Source: Hypomesus transpacificus (taxonomy: Eukaryota > Chordata > Actinopteri > Osmeriformes > Osmeridae). From it: a stretch of 64,000 bases of DNA. Below, piece by piece: positions 46,313 through 58,740 of the stretch. The stretch covers positions 4,191,693 to 4,255,692 of the forward strand of contig NC_061080.1 in assembly GCF_021917145.1 (NCBI RefSeq), written 5' to 3'. Position numbers and translations under genes: made by a program. A model generated the notes under the pieces. It made no database searches and was not told where the DNA came from. It saw only the letters and a program-made list of their open reading frames with translations. Within the stretch, counting starts at the first letter, position 1; each line of letters opens with the position of its first letter.

Positions 46313-49300
46313 CTCTCAGAAAACGTTTGCCGCAGGGTTGTCGATTTCTAGTGGTTTTTATGGAGAACGAAACTCATTCATATTTATGTAGCGTATTCAT
46401 TGCTGGTTGAGTTAAGTAAGTGGAACAGAACAACTTTAGATTTCATGTGTAATCTCTTCCAGATAGACAAACCTTCAAACCCCGGAACGTTTACACAACT
46501 ATACTTCTGGCCAATCTAATTCCACATCAATTCACGAGTAAAAACAGTACTGCACTAGTTGGCCTTTAGCACTGAGCAGTTAACCATGGGCCCTAGGTCA
46601 ACATCCCAGAGTCAAACACCTTGCACAATTATAGACAATTCGACTGTATGTCTGTTAGAATTCAAACACAGTTCACCTAATCAGTTAACTAGCCCAAAGT
46701 AGAACAGAACGACATTTATTTGAGCATGACTTGGTAACAAACAACGTGACACAAGGACTGCATCGAGTGCTTGGTCACGGTCTGGTATTAGTGGTTTTAT
46801 ACCTCTTCGTACCAGATGATGGCAGTTTGGTTCCACCCCAGCCCCTCTTCTCTCTCTCCTCACGCTAGCACATCACAGCATGGCCTCTTCATTGCTGATG
46901 GTATCATTGAAAGGGCGTAAAACCCACCCTGCTATCATTCATCACAGCTTTGTTGTCACATTCACGACTCAGAAACACATTTCTGGTGATGTCAAACTGC
47001 TTTGTTTTCCTCCAGCTTTTCTTTCTCCCACTCTCTCCATGCACCCAATCACTTTCCCAGCAAGGTTTCAGACCTCTATCTATTTCCATCATTAATCCTC
47101 TTATCCTACACCGCTTATCTGACCTCACCTTCAACTGTTAGAGAACTTATAAACGAAGAGATGTCATATTTAGGCTTATTTCTTCATGGATTTTTCTAAC
47201 ATATGTCAGCATGTATCCTGACATGGTTAAGTCTAGCGCACACATGACTCCATGCTAGTTCCAGCAGTAGGAGAACCAGTGAGCATGCCTGTGCATTTCA
47301 AACAAGGATAAGTCAGGGGCTGTATTGATTGCTACAAGGTGGCGTTCAGAGTAATGAGTCACTTGTTATTCAGTTGCATGAATGACACAGAAAAAGGTCA
47401 GTGATGTCACGGGGGGTCATGTCAGAGGGAAGAAACGGTAGGAAGTTCGAAAATATGAAGAAAATCATAAAATACGTGAAGAGGATTGAGGGATGGTGGG
47501 ATGGAGGAGAACGAAGGTGAGAAACGAGGGAGGAAAGGTGAAAGGAGAAGGAGATATCAGATTGACCATGTGCCCCTGCTGAGCGTGCACTTCCTGTAGA
47601 ATCCCCCAGACTCCAGAGTAACACGTCTGATCCCATCACAGAAGACCCAGCTAGAGCAGGAACACACGATGCACCATTTTCTCTGCAAGGGCAAAACAGC
47701 ATCTGTTTTCATATCGTTTTTTTTTTTCCGCAATAAAGGTCAGATGCTCTATAGTATATACTGAGAGAGATGCAGAATAACTTCTGAATATTTCCTTCCC
47801 GGATGTTTGAGTAAAATGTTGTTTGCTCCCTGCTGTTCTGCTTGGATTCATCCCAGGTTTTTGTTGTCAGTTCCTGACACTGTTCTGGCTCACCTTTTTG
47901 TATCATAACCAACAAATACCTTTCCAGGTGTTGGACTATGGCTGAAGTTCCTCTGATTGTCTAGCCCTGCAGAACCTATCAAACAGCACTAACTCAACCT
48001 CACGCCATTATTCTGGGGAGACGTCAGGTTTATCATGCAGGACCAGGGTCTTTGAAGGATGCGGGGCGGAGAAGGAGGAGGAGGATAGACGCAGAAGGGG
48101 CAGCGTGTTTTGTTGCATAACAGCTGCAGCGTTCCTGCCACATGGACGGGGAGGAGGAGGAGGAGGGGGGGTGTGAGCAGGAGGAGGAGAAGAGAGAGGG
48201 GGGAAAGGGAGGGGGGGAAAAACACACGTGTCAGCCCTCCCCGGCTCAGGGCGTGGCCACACGCGTGTGTGTGCTCGCCGCAGACCCGCTGGAGCCGACA
48301 GGACACACAGCCCGCTCGCTCCTCCTCCACGCCCTCTGCACCATCCAGGGTTCTATAACAACTCATGGGGAGAGACTGCGTGTGACTTCACACTCAAAGA
48401 CACGCCTCAGAAGCAGGACATGTTCCCCTTGATGAACTTGTAAGATAACAGTGCAACAAAAAAAAAGATATTTTGATTTACAACACCAGGACACGTTGTC
48501 ATGACCACGTCTGTGGATGAGACCACACGTCTTCCGAATGTCTCGCGAGCAGATGTAGTATTGTATTTCTACAGCTTTCACCGCAGCCTTGTCCTGCAGA
48601 AGCAACAATCCTTGAGTCTTTCTAGTTGGTGTGTTTCTGCGCTGACCCATAGGGTTCATAGATCCACTAGCCACTGCTGGTTCAGGCCTAAAACACACAT
48701 CAAAATGCCACGGTTATTGATTTAAGATCAATCACTGTTTGGCCCCTCGTCTCCGATAGCAAATAACGCAACAGTGGTGCCCCGCGGCTTGTTGCAGTAA
48801 TGAACGCTGCTTACGTCTGACGCCTGCCTTTTTCTCGAACGCATCCCAGATTGACTGTGTTACGAGGTGTCTTGTTGTGGTCGTCCAACACAACACTGCT
48901 TCTCCTTCTGTCGTTGCTCTCTACTGGTTCTAAAAGGACAACGATGTGGACATTTACAGAAGGTGTGGTGACATGAGTTGAGAAACTAACTGAAACAAAA
49001 AGGAAGAGAAATAAAAGGGGGGGGTTGAAAAGAAAAAACACCTGGTCCTCCATGCGTAGTATAAAAGGCGGTTAAGCCGTCCAGCAGTGCTGACACTAAT
49101 AGGAAATACAAGAGAGTGATTACTTTTGTTCAGTTGGACATTCAGTGAGTGTCTGTTGATCTGTGTATTGGGCTCACCGTTGCTGTCAAACGACATAGTG
49201 AATCAAAGAGAAGCGAGCCAATGTGGTTAGCGTTTTTTTGTGTGTGTGTGTGTGTGTGGTGGGGGGGTCTGTTTCTCTTCCTGAGTAATGAGTTTGATAG

Positions 49301-49500
49301 TGATACGCTTGAAACGTCTCTACATTTAGGCAATCGTGTCGCTAGTGATAGATAATGTGGTTGCTAGGTGTGGCCCAAACCTTCAAGGCTGCCTGATCGT
49401 TTGTGTTCTGGGAATATTGAGTGAGAGAGAGAGTGCTGCAGTGTTGCTGATTTACTGTAACACAAGGAAGCTCCAACAGAACTGGGGTGTGCTTGTGTGT
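46313..49500. other. Intergenic, no gene recognised
   Basis: Open frames here are short and low in complexity. The GA/C-rich segment 48080-48360 gives overlapping frames on both strands. Nothing resembled a known family. Confidence 0.45.
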
Positions 49501-49506
49501 ATGTAC

Positions 49507-49682
<176 letters not shown>

Positions 49683-49937
49683 AGGAACAAAAGACAAATA
49701 ACATTTGAGATTACGCCTGCTTTGCATTAGGCTCTCGAAAGGTTTTTTATTTCTGTGTACGTGTCTGCAGTGCCTGTGTTTGTGTTTGTGTGTGTGTGTG
49801 CCGTTTGCATGGACCCGGAGGGCGCAGAGAGGCAGCATATTCACTCTCATCCACCTCTCACACTTCATGAGGACTTGAGCCGGTCACACGCTGGGTGTCA
49901 GACCGAGCCCACCTCTTCTCTCTTCCTCCGTCGCTTC

Positions 49938-50374
49938 ACGTGCACCGCACCACCCCCACCGCACCACCCTCCACCGCACTACCCCCACCGCACCACCCCC
50001 ACCGCACCCCCCCCCCCCCCCCACAGCACCCCCCCACCGCACTACCCCCCCACAGCCCTACCCCAACCGCACCCCCCCCACCGCACTACCCCCCCACAGC
50101 CCTACCCCCACCGACCCCCCCCCCCACCGCACCACCCCCACAGCACCACCCCCACAGCACCCCCCCCACCGCACCACCCCCACCACCCCCCCCCCCCCCA
50201 CAGCACCCCCCCCACCGTACTACCCCCCCCACAGCACTACCCCCACAGCACCACCCCCACAGCACCCCTCCACCGCACCACCCTCCACCGCACTACCCCC
50301 ACTGCACCACCCTCCACCGCACTACCCCACAGCCCTACCCCCACCGCACCACCCCCACAGCACCACCCCCACAG
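49938..50374 (+). repeat. C-rich minisatellite (CCACCGCACCACCCC type)
   Basis: Degenerate units of CACCGCA/CACAGCA, CCACCC and pure C runs up to about 14. Open in several frames as Pro/His/Thr-rich artefacts. The minus strand is G-run rich. Confidence 0.88.
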
Positions 50375-50439
50375 CGAGCGCAGGGTGTGGCTCTCTACAA
50401 GACACACAGCAACGCCAAAACACCAGGAACGACTCTGAT

Positions 50440-51400
50440 CTCACACATTGTTCGCAGAGAAATCTGGATCACTGTACAATACATGATGAACGTTCTATTT
50501 TACTATACAATTGAATCAAATGTATTAGTGCATTGACTCTATTTAAGAGTTTTGAGTTAAAATGCAAGTAACTATAGAACTTGTATGTTCAACACCAGTA
50601 ATATATATATGTATATATAAAAAAAAATCTACGCAGCACCCAAGAGCTCAAGTTCCAAATTTATATTGACTTTGACTATTTAGCATATCTAATCTAGTTT
50701 AATTTATTCACACTAGAACACTAATGTGATCTGTAAGACAGGGCTTTGAGTGTGTTTACACAGTTAATGTGTTTCTGGAGATTTTTAAAGAGATAAATCA
50801 AAGGACTGTTCCCTGAGTGAGCTGTGATTCATGTGCCTCTAAAGCCGTCTTGTTTAAAATCTGCCCATAAAAACACCTGCTGATGAGATTATTTAGATTT
50901 GGGATACTGTATGGCTCGCCCAAGCCCAAGATGCTGAAGGATCCTGATTCTGCAAGTTTTCAGTGGTTTATTAAATTGATATCAATCTGTAATCATTGGA
51001 TTCATATACATCACGTCATAACTTCCAGACTGATTAATAGTCTACAAGTATTTAAGTGCTAGTGCTCTCCTTGAATTTAAATCAGTTGGAGTAGAGGCAG
51101 TTTATGTAAGTGTGTGTGTGGTTATGTGTGTGTGCGCATATATTTTCCCAGCTGGTGGAGAGCGATGTTACCCCATGCTGAGACAGATAGCTGAAGCAGG
51201 GCGTGGCACCACGCTTTTCCCAACTCCTTCTTCTCCAATGTGTGTGTGCCTGCTTAAAGGCATGTGATGGTGTATGGGAGTTTGTGTACATATACTATCA
51301 CGTCAAGACCCCACGCTGTGTGAAACGGATACAATTCTGCACTGCCTCGTACAGAACACGCCCCTTCCTTGCTGAGATGGAGTTTGCATTTGGCCAAGCA
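50440..51400. other. AT-rich intergenic, no gene recognised
   Basis: No exon or repeat family was recognised apart from a TG-rich stretch near 51105-51135. Confidence 0.4.
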
Positions 51401-51500
51401 NNNNNNNNNNNNNNNNNNNNNNNNNNNNNNNNNNNNNNNNNNNNNNNNNNNNNNNNNNNNNNNNNNNNNNNNNNNNNNNNNNNNNNNNNNNNNNNNNNNN
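51401..51500. other. Assembly gap (100 N)
   Basis: Exactly 100 N, the conventional size for a gap of unknown length. Any frame across it is meaningless. Confidence 0.99.
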
Positions 51501-51502
51501 AG

Positions 51503-51625
51503 GAGCACATAGAGCACCTAGAGCACATAGAGCACCTAGAGCACATAATGAGCACATAGAGCACATAGAGCACATAGAGCAGATAAAGAGCACATAGAGC
51601 ACATAGAGCACATAAGGAGCACATA
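51503..51625 (+). repeat. 9-bp tandem repeat beside the gap
   Basis: Units of GAGCACATA / GAGCACCTA with occasional length variants, starting right after the gap. The gap probably hides more of it. Confidence 0.88.
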
Positions 51626-52254
51626 AGGTCCCTCGTTTTAAAGGGGAAGCAAAACAATGCATTGGACCCCTGAAATGAGAGATAGCTTTGCTTACCGGTT
51701 GCCTTGGCAGCAGAGGAAGCGGTCTGGGCCGGACGGCGTGCTGTTGGCAGAACAGCTCCCACAGGGGTCGTTGCCTGTAATTTGCGTTGATAATTGGCTA
51801 TCTTATCATAACACACGGTTAATCTGGTATTACAATATGGCTTTCCTTCTCCAGGCTTCCCTGTTATTTAGGGCGGTTGGTGGGGACGGTCAGGTCTTTA
51901 GTCGGGGCTTTTGCAGAGTCAGTCATATCCTGACAACACGTTTTCTCTTTTTTTCTTTTTAAACATAAAAATAAACAAGTCCCCATGCAGTCGCAAAGTA
52001 CTGGTTGAACTTTGGCCTACTTGCTGATTATATCATACCAAGGACACAGAGTTTCTGAAGGACCTTTAAACTTCAGTCTCCATAGAAACATATCATACAA
52101 AGTAGCCTCATCATGCACTAAAAATCCACAAATTGACAGTTGAATGTGTGTTCTGGAGAATGTTGTTCGTTTTGCTTCCACATGCATGACGTTCTGTCAG
52201 AGGGACGCGGTTGTAAACTTTTGGCTTCACAGTCTGATGTCCGTACTGGGACTG

Positions 52255-52870
52255 AGCCGGCCCTCACGGCCCCCTCCCTGCCCTCACTGCCCCTCCCGGC
52301 CCTCACTGCCCCTCCCGGCCCTCACTGCCCCTCACGGCCCTCACTGCCCTCACGGCCCTCACTGCCCTCACTGCCCCTCACTGCCCTCACTGCCCCTCAC
52401 TGCCCTCACGGCCCTCACTGCCCTCACGGCTCTCACGGCCCTCACTGCCCCTCACTGCCCTCACGGCCCTCCCGTCCCTCACTGCCCCTCACGCCCCTCA
52501 CGCCCCTCACTGCCCTCACGGCCCTCACTGCCCTCACTGCCCTCACGGCCCTCACTGCCCTCACTGCCCCTCACTACCCTCACTGCCCCTCACTGCCCTC
52601 ACGGCCCTCACTGCCCTCACGGCTCTCACGGCCCTCACTGCCCCTCACTGCCCTCACGGCCCTCCCGTCCCTCACTGCCCCTCACGCCCCTCACGCCCCT
52701 CACTGCCCCTCCCGTCCCTCACGGCCCTCACTGCCCTCACTGCCCTCACGGCCCTCACTGCCCCGCACTGCCCCTCCCGTCCCTCACTGCCCCTCACTGC
52801 CCTCACTGCCCCTCACTGCCCCTCCCATCCCTCACTGCCCCTCACGCCCCTCACGGCCCCTCTGTGCTCT
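52255..52870 (+). repeat. CCCTCACTGCC-type minisatellite
   Basis: About 600 bp of 9-12-bp units alternating CCCTCACTGCC, CCCTCACGGCC and CCCCTCACTGCC. A longer block starting near 52445 recurs near 52630, suggesting an internal duplication. The roughly 250-codon frames over it are artefacts. Confidence 0.9.
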
Positions 52871-52919
52871 ACCAGGCCACGTGTTACCTTGTCTAACATT
52901 TACATTGACAATATAAATG

Positions 52920-55869
52920 CATTGTCATTTCCAGTTTCATAAGATAAAACAATACACATGATATATACATTGGCAAATGTTCTCCCCAGAATAGTAATCA
53001 GGATAGAAAGTGAATCCTCAAGATGTATTTTCAACCTTCTATGAGCCCATAGTGATTCTCTCTGCTAACATCCTCTGTGTATTTTGTGAACATACGTATA
53101 TACACGCATATAACGTTTCCTATAGGAGCTGCATGACTGAGACGATGGAACACTCTGTTCACGGTGCCCTTCTCATTGCTGGTGTGACAAAAGGTCATGG
53201 GAAATGTGCGTAGGTCTCTGAAACTAGGTTAGTTTGAGGGAGTTACATGAAGGTTGTTGTCTAATTAAAAGAAGGAAGCGGGAGGTTTCTGTGACTTGAT
53301 ATCAGCGCCAGAAGATGCTCTAAAATAAAAGTCACCGGACGGCCAACTACGTTCATTGTAACGAGGTCATAAAAAAAACATAAAGAAAATTAGAGAAAAA
53401 CTTCAAAGTTCTCCAACAATCCCCTGGTATTTTCTTTCTTGAGTGTTCTGGGACTCCGATGCACAAAGGAAGGGAGAAGAAAACACTTTTATTCGTGTTA
53501 AGTTTTCAAAATATTCTTAATTAGGGGTACTTCTTAACAAAAAGACAAAATCTCTTGTAATAATCCACAGCTACACTAATTCCACCACCCTATTGAACGG
53601 ATTACTTTAATACCAAAACTGGCAGTGGCTCATGGTGTTAACAAAAACCTCTCTTCTTGCTCCAACTTAATTAGAGAAAGTCGAACTTTTCTGATTAGGA
53701 CAAAGTCCTGCCAGGATTGCTGGTTTCAGACAAGGAAATAATGTGGCGCTGGAAAAGTATTTAGTGAAATTCTAAAGAAAGTATGGATTCCAGAGAGAAA
53801 CCTCCTTTAAGATGTACATGACATAATTAAACTGTTTAGGATATCATATGTCTGCTGACAACTTTTCTTGGTCGGCTGACAACGTTTTGCAAAAATGTTT
53901 GAGTTTGTCAGAAGTTGTCCAACTTCATAAAACGTCTCGTTTTAGAGACACATTTTCAGTGCATACACAAGACATACACGGTTTCAGTGCTGTATTTGTT
54001 CCGTCTGAGTTTTCTGAGTCATTAGTCTGAGTCAGTCTGGTTTGAACACCTACGTCCTTCCAAATGACAAATTCTCAACAAGCCAAGCTTGGCAAAGCTT
54101 CATTGCCAACTTTTTGTCTTGGTTCTGGCTCTTCCTGGCTTGACTGACATGCCGTCATGATGCAACACATTTTCTCTACCAATCTATCAGTAGGAATGCC
54201 CTTGTTAGAATTTTGGAAATCGACATGACAGAAAAGTCAACCAGTGTTAGCTTCTGAGGCTTGACGTCGTATGTTGACAATAAAAGTCATTCTGCTTGGG
54301 GGCTGTTGGCTGCCCTGTGTGAGCTTATTACACAGGCTTGGATGTCCATGATGTCATCAGCATCCTGTATGATCCATGGGCTTGAGGATGGCTCTGGATT
54401 GGAGCGATCACAAGCAGGCGGAGTTCCTGTCTCAGAGCGTATTTGCTTTGGAAGAGCACACTGTACAAATCACAGACAGCTGGTTAAATTTTTTCAAGCA
54501 ATTAAAAAATTATGGTCATTACAGTTTTGGAGGGATTGTCTTCTTATGCTCATGTTCCATGAAGATAAATCCCAATTCCTACTAGCTCTGTTGCAAGCAT
54601 GAATTGTCATTTGATGGAAAGAAAACGTACTTAATTACAGTAAAAAGAATACAATTGAGCATGGATCAAAACATTACAGATGATCTCAACCAGGAATTAT
54701 TCCACAAAGCGATTCATATTCTTTCTGTGACTTGAACTGAGTGTTTTGGTGCATGCCTGTACAAAGCTTGTGCTAACAGTTCTCGTCAACAGTTCACACA
54801 CAGATGGCACTGAGGCGTTTAACTATGGTCACTGGTTGTGTGCAAAACAACTGAGCAGAGATGATATCACAGCAACTGATATCCTGGCTGCACTGAATGA
54901 ATGACTCGGTTAAGGTAGCTGTTGATAGCCGCATAATTTTTTTGGTGACAGCAGGACAGTAGGAGTCATTCTGAAAGGAGGGTCGAGGAACAGGCAGTCC
55001 TCCTCTATATTTAAGTTTCAGGAACTAGCGCTTGGTTACAACAGCCTCTTCGAAAAAACAAACAGACGTTTCATGGACGTGGTCCCAAAAGCTGTTATCG
55101 GGCCCCAATTTTCACACACTTAACTGCTTCGCCTGACCCTGTCACTCGCCATCTTGTCCTGAGTGCTGAGAGGCCTGTGCTGCTTCTGGGCTCCCAAATA
55201 AGTCATCAACAGGACGGACGCTTTCTACGGGACGAGACAAAGACCGGCTGATACAACCTTGAGGCCTCTCACATTATTGCTCGCAAACAGCTGAAGACAA
55301 CCGCGACAGAGCGTGAGTCTTTGGCCCGTATCATCTGAATAGGGGACTGGGAGTCCTAACGCGTTGGTAACCATGAAGAAAGGTCTCAAGGACTCGCTTA
55401 AGTAGCGAACAGGGGGTGAGGGGGGTGGGGCCATTAGTACATTTTGTTCCAAAAGGGTGCCCCTTCCACATCCTCGGCCCTCTTTCTTCAGCTCTCGGTG
55501 GAGAGGATAGTGTGACCGTACTATCGCTACAGTATCCTCCTACTTCACCTCATCTGCCCTCTTAAACCCGACCACAATGTGACTTATGGTTATGACGTGA
55601 CAATATAATCTTATTTTCTACCCTTGTGAGATAATCCCTCAAATGTCAATAGAAACCTAATCTACGGTCTGAGTCTGTCACACTCCACAGATTTAGATTG
55701 CCTGCTCATTCTATCACAAAGTCACACTCCGTAATGATTTGCTGTTTTGGACAAAAGAAATAAAGTCCATCATGTTCTTGCATCTCCAGTGACGATTGCT
55801 TGCACATGTGTGTGTGAGAGAGAAAGAGAGAGGTGTGTGTGTGTGAGAGAGAGAGACCAGTGTGTGTGT

Positions 55870-55908
<39 letters not shown>

Positions 55909-57129
55909 AGAGAGAGAGAGGGGGGGGGGGGGGGGGGAGAGAGAGAGGGGGGAACAGAAGGAGACCTGTGGATAGTTAGAACAGTCCATGTATCCTGTAG
56001 GAGTGTTGATGTCAGTCAGGTATCCCTGTCCAGCTGTGCTGCCGGCCGCGGGGCCGCGGGGCCCGGAGCAGGAGCAGGCTGGAAACCTTTCCGGCGGCCC
56101 TCGCTTGAGACCAATTTGTGGTGTAGCGCAACGAAAACATTTTACAACCGGTACAAACCTTTTTTTTCTACCAGTCGTGTCACTGTGTGGGTGAGAGACA
56201 GCCGGAGAGCAGAGGAGCTCCTCCCCACGTGTGGCTCCCTCACCTCACCTGCACGTCCTACACTTCCAGCTCCCACAGTTTCAAGCACCACAATTCCTCT
56301 GCACATGATGTCTGTCATCGAGACAAGCGACGTCAACAATCATTAAGACTCACTTGAAAACATTCCCAAGCTTTACAAGATAGTAGTCTCCCCATTTTGG
56401 GGTCTCATCAAACAATCTAAAAGCAAGTAAGTGACTGCCCAATAAAGACCCTGATGTCATAAATGCCTAATTGAGTCATCCCTCTGCAAGCGGCGAGACA
56501 TTCCAGCCTGTTTATTGAGGTTGAGGGAGTTCCAGCAGGCTCGGTTTACACCCTGAGAAGGCTGAGCAGCCTGGTGGCAGAGGACTGGAGACCAGAGCCA
56601 GAGCATCCCTGAGACAGGTTCAGGGAAGGGGCTGCACTCCCAGCGAACGCTCCCAGCTGCTTCACGCTACGGCTCTAATTTACAGACCCAGGTGCTCGGG
56701 CAAGATTTGAAACCCAAGTAGCGTTGACTAGAAGCAGGAGTTGTTCCAAAGAGCCCTACACAGAGCGGGGGCTGTATCTTATCTGTCTGTGTGGACCCAG
56801 CGGTCGTTAAGACTAATACCTGTGTGATGGTTGCAGTAGATCATCTAGGGAAGGAGAGGCATGCGTTGCGGTCGAGTGTGTGTGTGTGTGACCCAGTGTG
56901 TGTGACCGAGGCGCAGAATAAAAGGAATAGATGTGTGCATGCGTGGGACAGTGCTTTGCGCTTTGCTGGGCTTGGCTCTCTGTGCTGGTGCTTGTGTGTG
57001 TGTGTACATGTTCATGGTTGTGAGTGGATGTTGTGTCGTCTACAATATGTCTGGTGTAAATAAGTTGAGGTGGATCTAGTGAGTCTGGATGAGCTAAAGA
57101 GGTTAATGTGATGGAGGGGATGTGTGCGT

Positions 57130-57166
<37 letters not shown>

Positions 57167-57830
57167 CAGAGAGACAGAGAGACAGAGTATTAGGGTAATG
57201 AGAAAAGTTCACTCAAAGTCCAACCTCCCAGATTCCATCTTGGGCAAGGAGGACAAAAGCAGACGTGAGTTCACATCCAAGCCAGGAGGGGAACGTCGAG
57301 GTAGTGGGTTCACAAGTTCACGCTGTGCTCCCTCTCTCTAGCTCTGCATGCCACCTTCATCCGCTGCTCACAGATACATTCTTCAACACGTCACCAGACC
57401 TCTATCACCTCTGGAAGCCAGGCTGTAAAGATCCGACCTGAGGGGAATACCAAGTGAGGGCACTTTAAAAGACCTGTCCCCTTGGCGTCCTGCTCGATGA
57501 ATTTGTAAAACGGATCGGAGACAACTCAATGAGGACAGTGTGAGGACAAGGCCTTGCTGGAACCCCCAAACCGAGACAATGGTTGTTATCGCCGCATGAG
57601 ATACTGTGAAATCAATTTCTGCACCTGGAACCCTTGAATGCAGTGGGGCTATTCGGGTGTCTCATCTGGGAAGAAAGGGAAAATGTCCAGACTCCTGCTT
57701 GCACCGCAGGAATAAGCTCTTCTGGGAGACTAAATACTGAGATTGTGATGAAAACTCTGGCCTCTTGGTTTTGCTAACTCCTCTGCTCCCTATCACATTC
57801 CTGTTCCATCGATCATATTATGTTAGCTTC
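52920..57830. other. Intergenic, no gene recognised
   Basis: Mixed AT-rich sequence with GA/GT/G tracts at 55813-55951 and 57130-57186. No splice-compatible exon of a known family was recognised on either strand. Confidence 0.4.
55813..55951. repeat. GT/GA/G-tract microsatellite cluster
   Basis: GA and GT runs, then a G17 run near 55921-55937. Confidence 0.88.
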
Positions 57831-57832
57831 AT

Positions 57833-58012
57833 TACATTTAGCAGACACTCTTATCGCGAAAGATTTACAGTAAGTACAGGGACATTCCCCCCAAGGAAAG
57901 TAGGGTGAAGTGCCTTGCCCAAGGACACAACGTCATTTTGCACTACCAGGAATCGAACCAGCAACCTTCTGATTACTAGCTTAATTCCCTAACCGCTCAG
58001 CCACCTGACTCA
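57833..58012 (-). mobile_element. tRNA-derived SINE (intergenic copy)
   Basis: Same family as 18364-18555; CATTTAGCAGACACTCTTATC at the tail and ACCGCTCAGCCACCTGACTC (head complement) at the right end. Confidence 0.78.
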
Positions 58013-58174
58013 CTTCATCTCACTTTCCTCACTTAAATATCAAACCTTCCAACAGTGAAACGGCATGTTCTTTTCTCTCGACTGCCTTCCTTTTTTCTTA
58101 TATATTTCATTCATCTTGAGAGAGAGAAAATAATGCAACTTGTGATACTTTACTCTACTTTATGCATCGCTCAC

Positions 58175-58339
58175 TGAGAGAAGGTTTCTTTCCTGTGTAA
58201 GCGATCGGTCCATCTCTGAGCTGTGTGTTTGTGTGACTGTAGAGGTCTGCCACGTTGAGGAGCTTGTGCTCTGGGCTGATGACCAGGAAACCAGGGTTTT
58301 GGAGTCCGTCCAGCCAGACGCAGTCTTCGTCCCGCCAGC
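58175..58339 (-). other. Candidate orphan exon (unassigned)
   Basis: On the minus strand a 165-bp segment lies between CTAG (acceptor) and GTGAGC (donor). One frame reads WRDEDCVWLDGLQNPGFLV and continues ISPEHKLLNVADLY, globular-looking and not repetitive. I could not assign it to a family. The other two minus frames are also open over most of it, so chance is possible. Its 5' side borders the 28-bp minisatellite. Confidence 0.25.
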
Positions 58340-58740
58340 CTAGCCCAGGGCTCAGATGTAGAGCAGCCTGGCCCAGGGCTCAGAGGTAGAGCAGCCTGGC
58401 CCAGGGCTCAGAGGTAGAGCAGCCTGGCCCAGGGCTCAGAGGTAGAGCAGCCTGGCCAAGGGTTCAGAGGTAGAGCAGCCCAGGGCTCAGAGGTAGATCA
58501 GCCTGGCCAAGGGCTCAGAGGTAGAGCAGCCCAGGGCTCAGAGGTAGATCAGCCTGGCCCAGGGCTCAGAGGTAGAGCAGCCTGGCCCGGGGCTCAGAGG
58601 TAGAGCAGCCTCGCCCAGGGCTCAGAGGTAGAGCAGCCTGGCCAAGGGCTCAGAGGTAGAGCAGCCCAGGGCTCAGAGGTAGAGCAGCCTGGCCCAGGGC
58701 TCAGAGGTAGAGCAGCCTGACCCAGGGCTCAGAGGTAGAG
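58340..58740 (+). repeat. 28-bp minisatellite
   Basis: About 15 units of AGCCTGGCCCAGGGCTCAGA plus GGTAGAGC. Four or so units lack about 8-9 bp (the CTGGCC part). It ends exactly where the LINE 3' end begins. Confidence 0.93.

Noticed and set aside
51203..51816. Frames running through the N gap
   Set aside because: Continuity across unknown sequence has no meaning; the flanks are a 9-bp repeat.
52140..52916. Two overlapping frames of about 250 codons
   Set aside because: Both read the same minisatellite, with no splice signals or family match.
58340..58740. CRISPR-like or direct-repeat regulatory array
   Set aside because: Contiguous 28-bp units without spacers: a minisatellite.
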